A stretch of 58,251 nt of DNA from Streptomyces sp. I05A-00742 (lineage in GTDB: Bacteria > Actinomycetota > Actinomycetes > Streptomycetales > Streptomycetaceae): assembly GCF_013055795.1 (NCBI RefSeq), contig NZ_JABETO010000037.1, forward strand, positions 1-58,251, read 5' to 3'. Below the pieces are notes generated by a model. The model was not told the origin of the DNA. It saw nothing but the letters and a program-made list of their open reading frames with translations, and made no database searches. Position 1 is the stretch's first letter. Each line of letters opens with the position of its first letter. The translations under genes were made by a program, and so were the position numbers. Positions 8,238 through 18,709 of this stretch are shown here, piece after piece.

Positions 8238-9550
8238 GCGTCCGTCCGGTGCACGCCCGGCTTCGCGTCGCCCGAGTCGTGATCGGCCGTGGCCAGCCAG
8301 CCGCCCACGCCCGCCGCCGCTGCCAGGGCCACCGCCGCCGCGCCCAGCTTGATCCGGCGCCGCCGCAGGGCCTCGGCCGGGGTGCGGTGCCGGGCGGATC
8401 CGGCCCGGGGTTCGCCCACCGCGCGGGGGGCGCGGGCCGTGCCGTGCGCCCCGCCGGCCAGTTCCTCGGGGCCGGGCACCCGCATGCTGGTGTGGGTGTC
8501 CCGGGTGGAGTCGAAGGCGGGGGTCGGCACCAGCGGGACCGCGCCCCGGCGGCGCGTCCCGGGCGCCGTGCCGGACGGCGCGCCCGACGCGTCGTACGCC
8601 GCCCCGGGCGCCCCCGCGTCCTCGGCGGACGGCTCGCCGGGCCCGTCGTGCTCGTCACCCGGCTCGTCGATGTCGAGCGGCGGCAGTCCGGCCAGGCCGG
8701 GCAGCAGCTCGCGCAGCCGGGAGGCCAGCTCGGAGGCGCGCAGCCGGGAGGCGGGGGCCTTGGCCAGGCACTGGACGACCAGCTGCCACAGCTCGTCGGG
8801 GATGCCGGGCAGCGGTGCCACCGTCTCGGTGACGTGCCGCCGCAGGACGGCCCCGGGGTGGCCGCCGCCGAACGGCGTGAAGCCGGCGAGCAGCTCGTAG
8901 AGGACGGTGGCCAGCGCGTACACGTCGACGGACGCGCGCGGCGGCAGCCCTTCGATGATCTCGGGCGCGAGGTAGTCGGGCGTGCCGATGACGCTGCGCT
9001 GTCCCGCCGCGCGGCCGCCGCCGGTCCCGGGCTGCCGGTCCCGGGCGGGGCGCGGGGCGTCGACGAGGCGGGCGATGCCGAAGTCCGTCAGCAGCGCGGG
9101 GTGGGCGCCGCCGGGGCCGAGCGGGCCCTGCATGTCGAGGAGGACGTTCTCCGGTTTGACGTCGCGGTGGACGATCCCCGCCTTGTGCGCGGCGGCCAGG
9201 GCGTCGGCGACGTCCGCGACGACGGCGACGGCCGCCTCGGGGGCCAGCCGGCGCTCGTGGTCGAGCCGGGTGCGCAGGTCCGTGCCCCGGACCAGGTCCA
9301 TGACCAGGGCGAGGTCGGCGCCGTCCACGACGAGGTCGCGGACGCCGACCACATGCGGGTGGTCGAGGCCGAGGAGGGCCGCGCGCTCCTGGACGAACCG
9401 GCCGACGAGCTCCTGGTCGGACGCGAGGTCCTCGCGCAGGAGCTTGATGGCGACCGGGCCCTCGGGCCCTTCGCCGAGCCACACCGTTCCGGCGCTGCCC
9501 CGGCCGAGGACCTGGTGGGCGGTGTACCGGCTGCCGATCTTCCGTGCCAA
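8216..9550 (-). CDS. pkaB: Membrane Ser/Thr protein kinase, PkaB-like
   Basis: This 444-residue Hanks-type kinase has the Gly-rich loop GRGSAGTVWLG, catalytic Lys36 (VAIK), HRDVKPEN with Asp130, DFGIAR, GTPDYLAPEI, and an activation segment shortened to a Pro/Gly-rich insert (about 20 residues after DFG). After the kinase domain comes an acidic, disordered juxtamembrane region, one TM helix (AAAVALAAAAGVGGWLA, about residues 400-420) and a short outside tail of about 22 residues with no PASTA or other sensor domain. The start is TTG at 9550, supported by GGGGAA upstream. A second kinase lies 165 bp upstream on the same strand. The symbol rests on similarity in size and order to the S. coelicolor pkaA-pkaB pair as I remember it. 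Confidence 0.9.
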   Translation of the reverse strand: MARKIGSRYTAHQVLGRGSAGTVWLGEGPEGPVAIKLLREDLASDQELVGRFVQERAALLGLDHPHVVGVRDLVVDGADLALVMDLVRGTDLRTRLDHERRLAPEAAVAVVADVADALAAAHKAGIVHRDVKPENVLLDMQGPLGPGGAHPALLTDFGIARLVDAPRPARDRQPGTGGGRAAGQRSVIGTPDYLAPEIIEGLPPRASVDVYALATVLYELLAGFTPFGGGHPGAVLRRHVTETVAPLPGIPDELWQLVVQCLAKAPASRLRASELASRLRELLPGLAGLPPLDIDEPGDEHDGPGEPSAEDAGAPGAAYDASGAPSGTAPGTRRRGAVPLVPTPAFDSTRDTHTSMRVPGPEELAGGAHGTARAPRAVGEPRAGSARHRTPAEALRRRRIKLGAAAVALAAAAGVGGWLATADHDSGDAKPGVHRTDAPQGQLP

Positions 9551-9660
9551 GACTGTTCCCCGACTCCTCCGACATCCGACAGGCCGTCACCGGACAACCT
9601 ACGCGGCTGAGGGGATGCTAGGGGCATCGGCCGGTTCCGGTCCTCACTTCCGCGGCACAA

Positions 9661-9677
9661 GCCACCCTACGGGTGGC
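9661..9677 (-). terminator. Short hairpin between the two kinase genes (weak)
   Basis: A 7-bp stem (GCCACCC / GGGTGGC) with a 3-nt loop lies about 40 bp past the pkaA-like stop. It has no U-tract. It could be an attenuator or mRNA-stabilising hairpin rather than a true terminator. Confidence 0.35.
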
Positions 9678-9715
9678 CGGGCGGCCGCCGTTCCCGGCTG
9701 TCCCCCGTCAGCCCG

Positions 9716-11587
<1,872 letters not shown>

Positions 11588-12233
11588 GTCATGCGCTCCC
11601 TGGTCGTGTGATCCGGACCCGTGGTCCGCGGTCGTGGGGCGGGCCGGGTGGCGGACCGCCTCATGTCGCTTCTCGCTTCTTCTCGCCGGTCCTCCTGGGC
11701 TCCCGGTCTCCCGGGCCCGGCCCTCCGGCCCACTGTAGTGCCGTCCCACGCACCGTCGTCGTGACGAATCCGTGGGGCACAGGGGAAAGACGCGTGTTCC
11801 GGACCGTTGGTTGCCACGGGGTGCTGCGGGGATTCCGGAGTACCCGGAGTTCGGGGCCGGGGCCGGGGCGGGCGGCGGGGGCCTGGGCGGGACGATCACC
11901 ATGGATAAATAAACGGACAAAAAGGCCCGAACAGCGGTTACCCACCGGAAGGAATCGCGGAGAAATCCCCGGAGGCCCGATCGCTCCTCGTGCACGATCG
12001 ATCGTTTTCCCCACCACAGTGTGCGGGCGGCCGGACTTCCAAGATCACGAAACGGCTGTCGCCGGGCGCGCTGTCGGTGGCAGGTGCGAGGATGCTCGCA
12101 GCACGGTGCGGTGGGGGCGGAGCCGAGGCCCCGCGCTCCGTGGTGACCTGTACGTGCCGAAGTGCCCGTGCGGCCGGTGGGGGACGTCCTGCCCCTGTCG
12201 CGCACCAGGGGCAGGAAGGGACTGTGGACGTCG
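11588..12233. other. Divergent intergenic region between the PkaA-like kinase and FHA-FtsK genes
   Basis: This is 646 bp without a convincing gene. It holds the window's most AT-rich patch outside the rRNA end (about 11900-11940, including GGATAAATAAACGG) and a perfect 12-bp palindrome ACGATCGATCGT at 11994-12005. Short open frames exist but lack ribosome sites or recognisable proteins. It should contain both divergent promoters; I cannot assign -10/-35 boxes confidently. Confidence 0.5.
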
Positions 12234-15200
12234 ATGCAGATCCGGCTGACCGTCCTCGGGCCACCGCTCGGCGGCCACGCCGCGCACGCCTGCGACGTTC
12301 TGGTGACCGCTCCGGTGGGCACCGCCCTCGCCGGTGTGACGAGCGGGCTGGCCGCCGCCCTGGCCGCGGCCGGCTCCGACCTCGGTACCGGGGCCGTCGT
12401 CGTCTACGCGGGCACCGAGCGGCTGGACGCCCAGCGCTGTGCGCTGGGCGAACCCCCATTGATCGACGGCGCCGTGCTCTCGCTCGGCGCCCCGGCCGAT
12501 CCCGACCAGCACTCCGCCGCGCCCCTGGCACGCCTGGCGGAGACGACCGCCCGGCTGCACGTGGTCTCCGGCCCCGACGCGGGCGGGGTCCACCTGCTGC
12601 ACGGCGGCGAGGTCCGCGTCGGCCGCTCCTCCGCCGCCGACATCCCGGTGGACGACCCCGACGTCTCCCGCCTCCACTGCGCGGTCACCCTCGGCGACGA
12701 CGGCCGCGTGACCCTCCACGACCTCGGTTCCACCAACGGCACCACCCTGGACGCCACACCGGTCGACGGTCGGCCGGTGCCGTTCCGCCCCGGCTCGCTG
12801 CTGCGCGCGGGGGAATCGACGCTCGAACTGCACGGGCCCGACGGGGCCGGAGCCCGGCCGGACGCGGGAGGTCCGCCGGACATCGCCGACGCCGACGCGG
12901 CGCACGGCCGTCAAGAGCCCGGCTCCTCCCTCCTCCCCACCTCGCCCGACGGCGAGGGACACCTTCGGGTGACGCCCCGGGCACACCGGCCCGGCACCCC
13001 GTCCACCGCGCGGGCGAACATTCCGGGCCCGCAGGGGGCGGGCTCCGGGGCCTCACGGGACGCGCTGCCCGCCGGACCGGAGGCCGACGCCCCCGGGCGT
13101 TCCGACGCCGCCCGACAGGCAGGGGCTGTCGCGGCCGAACCGCGTCGGGCTCCCGGGCCGAGCGGTGGGCTTCCGGGCGCCCGGGCGGCGGGGGCCGCAT
13201 CGAGGCGTTCCGAGGCCGGGCAATGGGCCGAGAACACCGCGGCCGGGCCGCGTCGGACTTCCGGGCCGGACGGTGCGCTTCCGGGCGCCCGGACGGCGGA
13301 AGCGGCATCGGGGCATTCCGAGGCCGCGCAATGGGCCAGGACCGACACCGCCGCGCCGCGTCGAGCCCCCGAGCCAGACAGCGCAATTCCGGGCGCCCGG
13401 GCGGCGGAAGCGCCGCCGGGGCGTGCCGAGGCCGGGCAATGGGCCGGGACCACCGCGGCCGAGCCACGTCGAACGCCCGGGCCGGACGGCGAACTTTACG
13501 ACGCCCGGACGGCGGGAGGCGCCCCGGCACCGGGGCGTGCCGACGCAGGACAGCGCGCCGGGAACACCGGAGCCCAGCCGCGTCGAGCCCCCGGGCCGGA
13601 CAGCGCGCTTCACGCGGACCAGTCGGCGGGAGCCGCCCCGGCACGGGGGCGTGCCGACGCAGGGCAATGGGCCGAGAACACCGCGGCCGGGCCGCGTCGG
13701 GCTTCCGGGCCGGACGGTGCGCTTCCGGGCGCCCGGACGGCAGCCCCGGCACCGGGACACCCCGAGGCCGGACACCGCGCCGGGAACACCGGCGCCGAAC
13801 CACGTCAAGTCCCCGGGCAGAACAGCACGCTTCACGACGCCCGGACGGCAGGAGCCACCCCGCCACCGGGACGTTCCGACACAGGACAACGCGCCGGGAC
13901 CACCGCAGCCGAACCGAACCGAACCCCCTGGCCGGACAGCTCACTCCCGGGCGCCCGGACGGCAGCCCCGGCACCGGGACACCCCGAGGCCCGACAACGG
14001 ACCGAGAGCACCGCGGCCGAACCGCGCCGAACCCCCGGGCGGGACAGCACCCTTCACGACAGCCGGACGGCGGGAGCCGCCCCGGCACCAGGGCATGCCT
14101 CCAGGGCGACGGGATCCGACGGCCGGGAATCCGCCGTGCCGACCGAGCGCCCGCAGGCCGCAGGCACGTCCCGTACGACGGGGGCGGCCGGGGGCGGTCG
14201 CGACACCGGCGTTCCCCACGCACCGTCGGCCGCGCGCCCCTCCCGCCCCGCCGACCCGGATCCGGCCGGCGCCCCCGGCCGGGGCGCCTCCCTGCCCGCG
14301 CGGGGAACGGGCGTTCAGGCCTCCGGCGACGGTACGCACGCACGCGGGTTCCGGGCCGGGGCCGGTGGGACCGGCGCCCCGGGGCAGGGCCAGCAGGGCG
14401 GTTCCTCCTGGAGCACCCGGGTCCCCGGTGGCGCCTCCGAGGCGGAGCCGGCAACGGCCTGGGACGCTGCGGGCGTTCAGGCCACGGCCGACCACAGACA
14501 GGGAGTCTTCCCGCAGTCCGGCGGCGGCTCCGTGCCGGAAGGGGCTGCGACTCCGTTCAGCGACGCGGCAACGGACGGCGACCGCGTCCGGCACAGGGCG
14601 AACGTTCCGCAGCAGCCGGGCGGACACGACCGGGCGACGGCTCCCACCGCCTCCCGTCCCCCGGTCGACGCGCCGACGAACGACGCGTCCCCGTTCCCTC
14701 CCGGCCCGAACGCCCAGGAGCCGACCGCCCCGGGGCAGCGCTCCCGGACACCCGGCGGCGCCCCGGGCCTCGGCCGCGGCGCCGGTGGGGAACCCCCGCG
14801 CGGGCAGTTCCCCGGAATGTCCGGCGGCACCCCCGGCCGGGAGCACGTAGCAACTCCGGCCCCCGCCCGCGACACCGCGGCGGCGAACGGCGGAGGCCAC
14901 CTCCGCGCCGGAACAAGCGGCCCTGAACAGACAGCGCTTGGGCACCGGACACCCGGCAACGCCGCGCCGGGCCACGGAGATTCCCACCGCACCGGTACGA
15001 ACGTTCCGGGGCAGGCAGGGCCGGGGCACACAGCGACCGCGGAAACGGCTGACGGCGGCCCCTGGCCCACCGGCGGCGCCCCGGCGGACGACGGAGAACG
15101 CCGCCGGCCCGGCACCGGCCTTCCGGGGCAGGCGCGGGACGGCCGACACCCAGGGGCCGTCCACGGCGCCTCCCGGACCGCCGGCACACCCGCGACGAAC

Positions 15201-18200
15201 GCCGGGGAACACCTCCGGCCGGGCCGCAGGGACGACTCGGGCCACGGAAGCCCCGTACAGAACAACACCCGGACCTCCGACGACCCGGCACACCCGTCGG
15301 CCTTCGGCGCGGCCCCGGAGGAGCCCGGGCACGGCGGGGCCGGGCAGCGCGCGGAGGGCGGCAGGGGCGCGGGTGCGGCCGGAGCCGGCACGGCCCGTCT
15401 CACACGCACGGTGGACGGCCCCCGGACCGCGGGACTGTCCGTCCCGGCCGGACAGGCGATGACCCCGCACGTCCCCCAGCAGCCCGCCACGGAGCACCGC
15501 GACACCGCCCCCGGGGCACCGGATCCGGCGGGAGCCGCGCGGCCTTCGTGGGCGTCCGGCAGCGCCCGGCTCCAGGACCCGCGGAACGCCCCGGCGGGCG
15601 CGCCGGACGACGAGCGGGGAGCGGGACCGGCGCACCCCCGGACCCCGTCGCCGACGGAGACGCACCGCCGTTCCACCGCGCCCGGCACCGCCGGACCGGC
15701 GGACGCGGCCGACTCCGCCGGTCCGGCCCGTCCCGCCACGTACGGGGCGGACGGCCGTCAACCGGTCCTGTCCGCCCGGGTGAATCCCCTCCCGGAGGGT
15801 GACGACACCCCTCGCTCGACACCTGTCGGCAGGCAGGGGATCGAGTCGCGGACGCCCGCCTCCCCTTCGGAGGAGACCCCCTCCGGCACGGCCGCCGACC
15901 GCCCCGCGCGGTCGGCCGACACCTCCACGGCCACCGGGACGGGCCGCCTCCGCGGGAACCGCAGGGACCGGGAGCACGTCTCGGCACCGTCCCCCGACGC
16001 GACGCCCGACGCCGACGGCACCCCCGCGGCAGCGGGATGCACGCCCTCCGACCACCACGGCCCCGCCACCCCCGACGAGAGCACGCCGCCCGACACGGCG
16101 CCCGCTCCCCCGTCGGGCAAACGCCCCCGCAACCGCGGCATAGCGGCCTGGGCCCGCCGTCTCACCGGAGGCGGCCGGGGCGACCGGCAGCCGCAGCCCG
16201 CCGAGGCGGACGCCCGCCCCGCGGCCACCGGCTCCGGGGTGCGGGAGGAGCGGGGCACGGCCGGGACTTCCGCCGCCCTGCGGGAGCGCTGGCCGGACCC
16301 GGCCGCCGTGCTGCTGACCGCGCTCGGCCCCGGGCCACGCCTGTGGGAGCGCGGGCCGGACCACGCGGACCTGCTCACCGTCCGCCTGGGCACGGCCGAC
16401 CGCTACTCCCCCGCCGCCGACGGCGGCACCCTGCTGCCCGCCGTCCCCGTGACCGTCGGCCTGCGACAGGCCGGTTCGCTCGGCCTGGCCGGGCCCCGGG
16501 CGCGGCTGGCGGGGCTGGCCCGGTCCGTCCTCGCGCACCTCGCGGCCCTGCACTCGCCGTCGGTGCTGGAGTACGTCCTGATCGCCGCCGACCCGGCGCG
16601 CCCCGCGGAGGAACGGCAGGCGGAGTGGGCCTGGTTCGGCTGGCTCCCGCACCTCCGGCCGACGCACGGCCAGGACTGCCGGCTGCTGGTCGCCTACGAC
16701 CGCGAGCAGGCGGCGGCGCGCACCGCCGAGCTGGTCCGCCGTCTGGACGACGGGCCGCTCGGCCCCGGCTGGCCGACGGCACCCCCCGAGGAGGTCGCGG
16801 CGGCGGCCGGACGCCACCCCGGCCCGTACACGGTGGTGGTCGTGGACGGCGACCCGGGCACCCCCGCGCTGCGCGAGACCGTCGCCCGGCTGGCGGCCCG
16901 CGGCGCCGCCGCGGGCATCCACCTCGTGTGCCTCGCGGAGGCCCCGTCGACGACCGCGAGTTCCCCGGTCTCCGCGGCGCTGGCGACCGCCGGTGCCGCC
17001 TCGCCCGCGTTCCCGCACTGCGGGGCGGTGGCGCTGCTCAGCGGTGACGTGGCCACGGTGGTCCAGGTCATCGAACGGGCGGCGGCCGGTGGCGGGGCCG
17101 CGCCCCCGCCGCCCGGGAGCACGGTCGTGGCGGCCGTCGACGCGGTGTCCGGGGCCTGGGCCGAGCGGTTCGCGCGGGCGCTCGCGCCGCTGCGGGTGGC
17201 GGACGCCGCCGACGGCACGGGCCGGTCGGCGCGGGTCGCCGCCCTGCCCCGCACCGCGCGGCTGCTGGACGAACTGGGCCTCGCCCGGGCCACTCCCGCC
17301 TCACTGACCGCGCGCTGGGCCTCGGCGACCGATCCGGGCAGCCGCCCGGGCGGCCGCGCCGTCGCCGTCCTCGGCGCGGGCCCGCACGGCCCGCTCACCG
17401 TCGACCTCGCGACGGACGGGCCGCACCTGCTGGTGGAGGGCGGCCCGGGGAGCGGCAGGACGGAGCTGCTGCGCTCGCTGGCCGCCTCGCTCGCGGCGGA
17501 CGACCGCCCCGACCGGCTCTCGCTCGTCCTGGTGGACGGCGCGGCGGCCGAGCGCGGCGAGGGCCTGCGCGTGTGCACCGATCTGCCCCACGTGTCGACC
17601 TATCTCGCGGCCTCCGACCCGGTCCGAATGCGGGAGTTCGCGCAGGCCCTCGGCGCCGAGCTGAAACGCCGCGCCGAGCTGCTCGGCACGCTCGGCTTCA
17701 CCGCCTGGCACGAACGGCACGCGCCGCCCCCGGCGCAGGCGGTGCCCCCGCGGCGGTCCGCGGACCCGTCGTCCGGGGAACTCGACTCGCCCCCCACGGG
17801 CACTCTCAGGCTGCGCGCCCCGCGTCACGACGGTCCCTCCCGCACCGCGGAGACCGCGCTGCCCCGGCTCGTCGTCCTGGTCGACGACTACGACGCCCTG
17901 GTCGCCCCGGCGCTGGGCAGCACCGGCCGGCCGGCCGCCGGTTCGGTGGTCCGGGCGCTGGAGGCCGTCGCCCGGGACGGCGACCGGCTCGGCGTGCACC
18001 TGGTCGCCGCGTCCGGCCGCCCGGACCGCACGGACGGCACGGAGGCCGCCGAACGGGCCACGCTGCGCGTGCAGTTGGAGATCGCACCGGGCGAGGCGGG
18101 CGCCCCGGGGGACGGCGGCGCGAACGGGCCGGCCCCCGGCCGGGGCCGGCTGCACCGCGCCGGCGACGAGGCGGCCACCCCGTTCCAGGCGGGCCGCGTC

Positions 18201-18395
18201 ACCGGCCGCATCCCGCGGACGGCGACGCTCCGCCCGACCGTCGTCCCACTGGACTGGCAGCGCATGGGCGACCCGCCGGCCCGCCGGCCGGTGCGCGAGC
18301 TGGGCAACGGCCCGACGGATCTGGCGCTGCTCGCCAGCGCCCTGCAGCGGGCCGCCCAGTCGGCGGGCGCGCAGCCGGCGCCGCCCCTGCTGTGA
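12234..18395 (+). CDS. Giant FHA-domain FtsK/EccC-like protein with degenerate Walker A motifs
   Basis: From ATG 12234 the protein has 2,053 residues. Residues 1-90 look like a YukD/ubiquitin-like N-terminal domain. An FHA domain spans about 105-195: G130-R131-S132, S145-R146-L147-H148 and the GSTNGT turn at 165-170, so phosphothreonine binding looks intact. Residues about 200-1,330 are Pro/Ala/Gly-rich and probably disordered, with nine tandem repeats at 303-626. The C-terminal 700 residues resemble two EccC/FtsK ATPase modules. The first shows the WFGWLPHLRP region but no P-loop; the second has GGPGSGRTE (about 1736-1744) with Arg1742 where the catalytic Lys should be, and a Walker B-like LVVLVDDYD with Asp1884. 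No TM helix is evident. A polyA/G-rich ribosome site is 12 bp from ATG, rather far. ESX-like or scaffold function is inference. Confidence 0.85.
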   Translation: MQIRLTVLGPPLGGHAAHACDVLVTAPVGTALAGVTSGLAAALAAAGSDLGTGAVVVYAGTERLDAQRCALGEPPLIDGAVLSLGAPADPDQHSAAPLARLAETTARLHVVSGPDAGGVHLLHGGEVRVGRSSAADIPVDDPDVSRLHCAVTLGDDGRVTLHDLGSTNGTTLDATPVDGRPVPFRPGSLLRAGESTLELHGPDGAGARPDAGGPPDIADADAAHGRQEPGSSLLPTSPDGEGHLRVTPRAHRPGTPSTARANIPGPQGAGSGASRDALPAGPEADAPGRSDAARQAGAVAAEPRRAPGPSGGLPGARAAGAASRRSEAGQWAENTAAGPRRTSGPDGALPGARTAEAASGHSEAAQWARTDTAAPRRAPEPDSAIPGARAAEAPPGRAEAGQWAGTTAAEPRRTPGPDGELYDARTAGGAPAPGRADAGQRAGNTGAQPRRAPGPDSALHADQSAGAAPARGRADAGQWAENTAAGPRRASGPDGALPGARTAAPAPGHPEAGHRAGNTGAEPRQVPGQNSTLHDARTAGATPPPGRSDTGQRAGTTAAEPNRTPWPDSSLPGARTAAPAPGHPEARQRTESTAAEPRRTPGRDSTLHDSRTAGAAPAPGHASRATGSDGRESAVPTERPQAAGTSRTTGAAGGGRDTGVPHAPSAARPSRPADPDPAGAPGRGASLPARGTGVQASGDGTHARGFRAGAGGTGAPGQGQQGGSSWSTRVPGGASEAEPATAWDAAGVQATADHRQGVFPQSGGGSVPEGAATPFSDAATDGDRVRHRANVPQQPGGHDRATAPTASRPPVDAPTNDASPFPPGPNAQEPTAPGQRSRTPGGAPGLGRGAGGEPPRGQFPGMSGGTPGREHVATPAPARDTAAANGGGHLRAGTSGPEQTALGHRTPGNAAPGHGDSHRTGTNVPGQAGPGHTATAETADGGPWPTGGAPADDGERRRPGTGLPGQARDGRHPGAVHGASRTAGTPATNAGEHLRPGRRDDSGHGSPVQNNTRTSDDPAHPSAFGAAPEEPGHGGAGQRAEGGRGAGAAGAGTARLTRTVDGPRTAGLSVPAGQAMTPHVPQQPATEHRDTAPGAPDPAGAARPSWASGSARLQDPRNAPAGAPDDERGAGPAHPRTPSPTETHRRSTAPGTAGPADAADSAGPARPATYGADGRQPVLSARVNPLPEGDDTPRSTPVGRQGIESRTPASPSEETPSGTAADRPARSADTSTATGTGRLRGNRRDREHVSAPSPDATPDADGTPAAAGCTPSDHHGPATPDESTPPDTAPAPPSGKRPRNRGIAAWARRLTGGGRGDRQPQPAEADARPAATGSGVREERGTAGTSAALRERWPDPAAVLLTALGPGPRLWERGPDHADLLTVRLGTADRYSPAADGGTLLPAVPVTVGLRQAGSLGLAGPRARLAGLARSVLAHLAALHSPSVLEYVLIAADPARPAEERQAEWAWFGWLPHLRPTHGQDCRLLVAYDREQAAARTAELVRRLDDGPLGPGWPTAPPEEVAAAAGRHPGPYTVVVVDGDPGTPALRETVARLAARGAAAGIHLVCLAEAPSTTASSPVSAALATAGAASPAFPHCGAVALLSGDVATVVQVIERAAAGGGAAPPPPGSTVVAAVDAVSGAWAERFARALAPLRVADAADGTGRSARVAALPRTARLLDELGLARATPASLTARWASATDPGSRPGGRAVAVLGAGPHGPLTVDLATDGPHLLVEGGPGSGRTELLRSLAASLAADDRPDRLSLVLVDGAAAERGEGLRVCTDLPHVSTYLAASDPVRMREFAQALGAELKRRAELLGTLGFTAWHERHAPPPAQAVPPRRSADPSSGELDSPPTGTLRLRAPRHDGPSRTAETALPRLVVLVDDYDALVAPALGSTGRPAAGSVVRALEAVARDGDRLGVHLVAASGRPDRTDGTEAAERATLRVQLEIAPGEAGAPGDGGANGPAPGRGRLHRAGDEAATPFQAGRVTGRIPRTATLRPTVVPLDWQRMGDPPARRPVRELGNGPTDLALLASALQRAAQSAGAQPAPPLL
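13140..14110 (+). repeat. Nine imperfect tandem repeats (36-38 codons) in the FHA-FtsK linker
   Basis: Each unit begins PRR (or PNR/PRQ), continues xPGPDxxLxxARTAxxAP and ends near AGQxAxxTAAE. Units are 108-114 bp. They alternate between a form with LPGARTA and one with LHDARTA, suggesting duplication of a double unit. The array covers residues 303 to about 626. Confidence 0.85.
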
Positions 18396-18709
18396 TCGCG
18401 GCGGCACCGTCCGCGCACAGCGCGCGGGGGTGCCGCCGGGACCTCCGGAGCCACGGGCAACTCACCGGGACCAACGGCGAATTACGACGTCAACGACACC
18501 TTCCGCGCCCTGTTGCCCCACAGCTCCCGATCTTTCCCGCTCACTCCCGGTGCGACATCACATCCCGGTCACGATCAGGGAGTTGACACCGGGACCGCTA
18601 TTGCGGGCACCTCCGTGGCAGCGTAGGACTGTCGCACGGGAGTGCGGTCGTACGGGAGACGACGTACGGAGCGGCCGTCCGCTACGACCGGGCACGGAAA
18701 GGGACGGCA
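18396..18709. other. Intergenic region upstream of the sugar ABC operon
   Basis: A terminator-like hairpin occupies 18399-18438. A TTGACA hexamer lies at 18583-18588 but no good -10 box sits 16-19 bp beyond it. I find no clear LacI-type operator by eye. The ABC operon promoter is expected here. The ribosome site (GGAAAGGGA) precedes ATG 18710. Confidence 0.5.
18399..18438 (+). terminator. Hairpin terminator after the FHA-FtsK gene
   Basis: A 10-bp perfect stem (CGGCGGCACC / GGTGCCGCCG) encloses a 20-nt loop that itself can pair (CCGCGC / GCGCGG). It begins 4 bp after the stop codon and has no U-tract, as is common in Streptomyces. Confidence 0.6.

Noticed and set aside
11588..12017. Small open frames in the kinase/FHA-FtsK intergenic region.
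   Set aside because: They lack ribosome sites, have Arg/Pro/Gly-rich translations and no recognisable features.
11990..14926. Plus-strand frame of 978 codons overlapping the start and repeats of the FHA-FtsK gene.
   Set aside because: It is an alternative frame through a Pro/Ala/Gly/Arg-rich region; its only regularity is inherited from the repeats in the true frame.
18583..18611. A consensus promoter for the sugar ABC operon at TTGACA 18583.
   Set aside because: The hexamer is good but no acceptable -10 box occurs at 16-19 bp spacing, so I do not call it.
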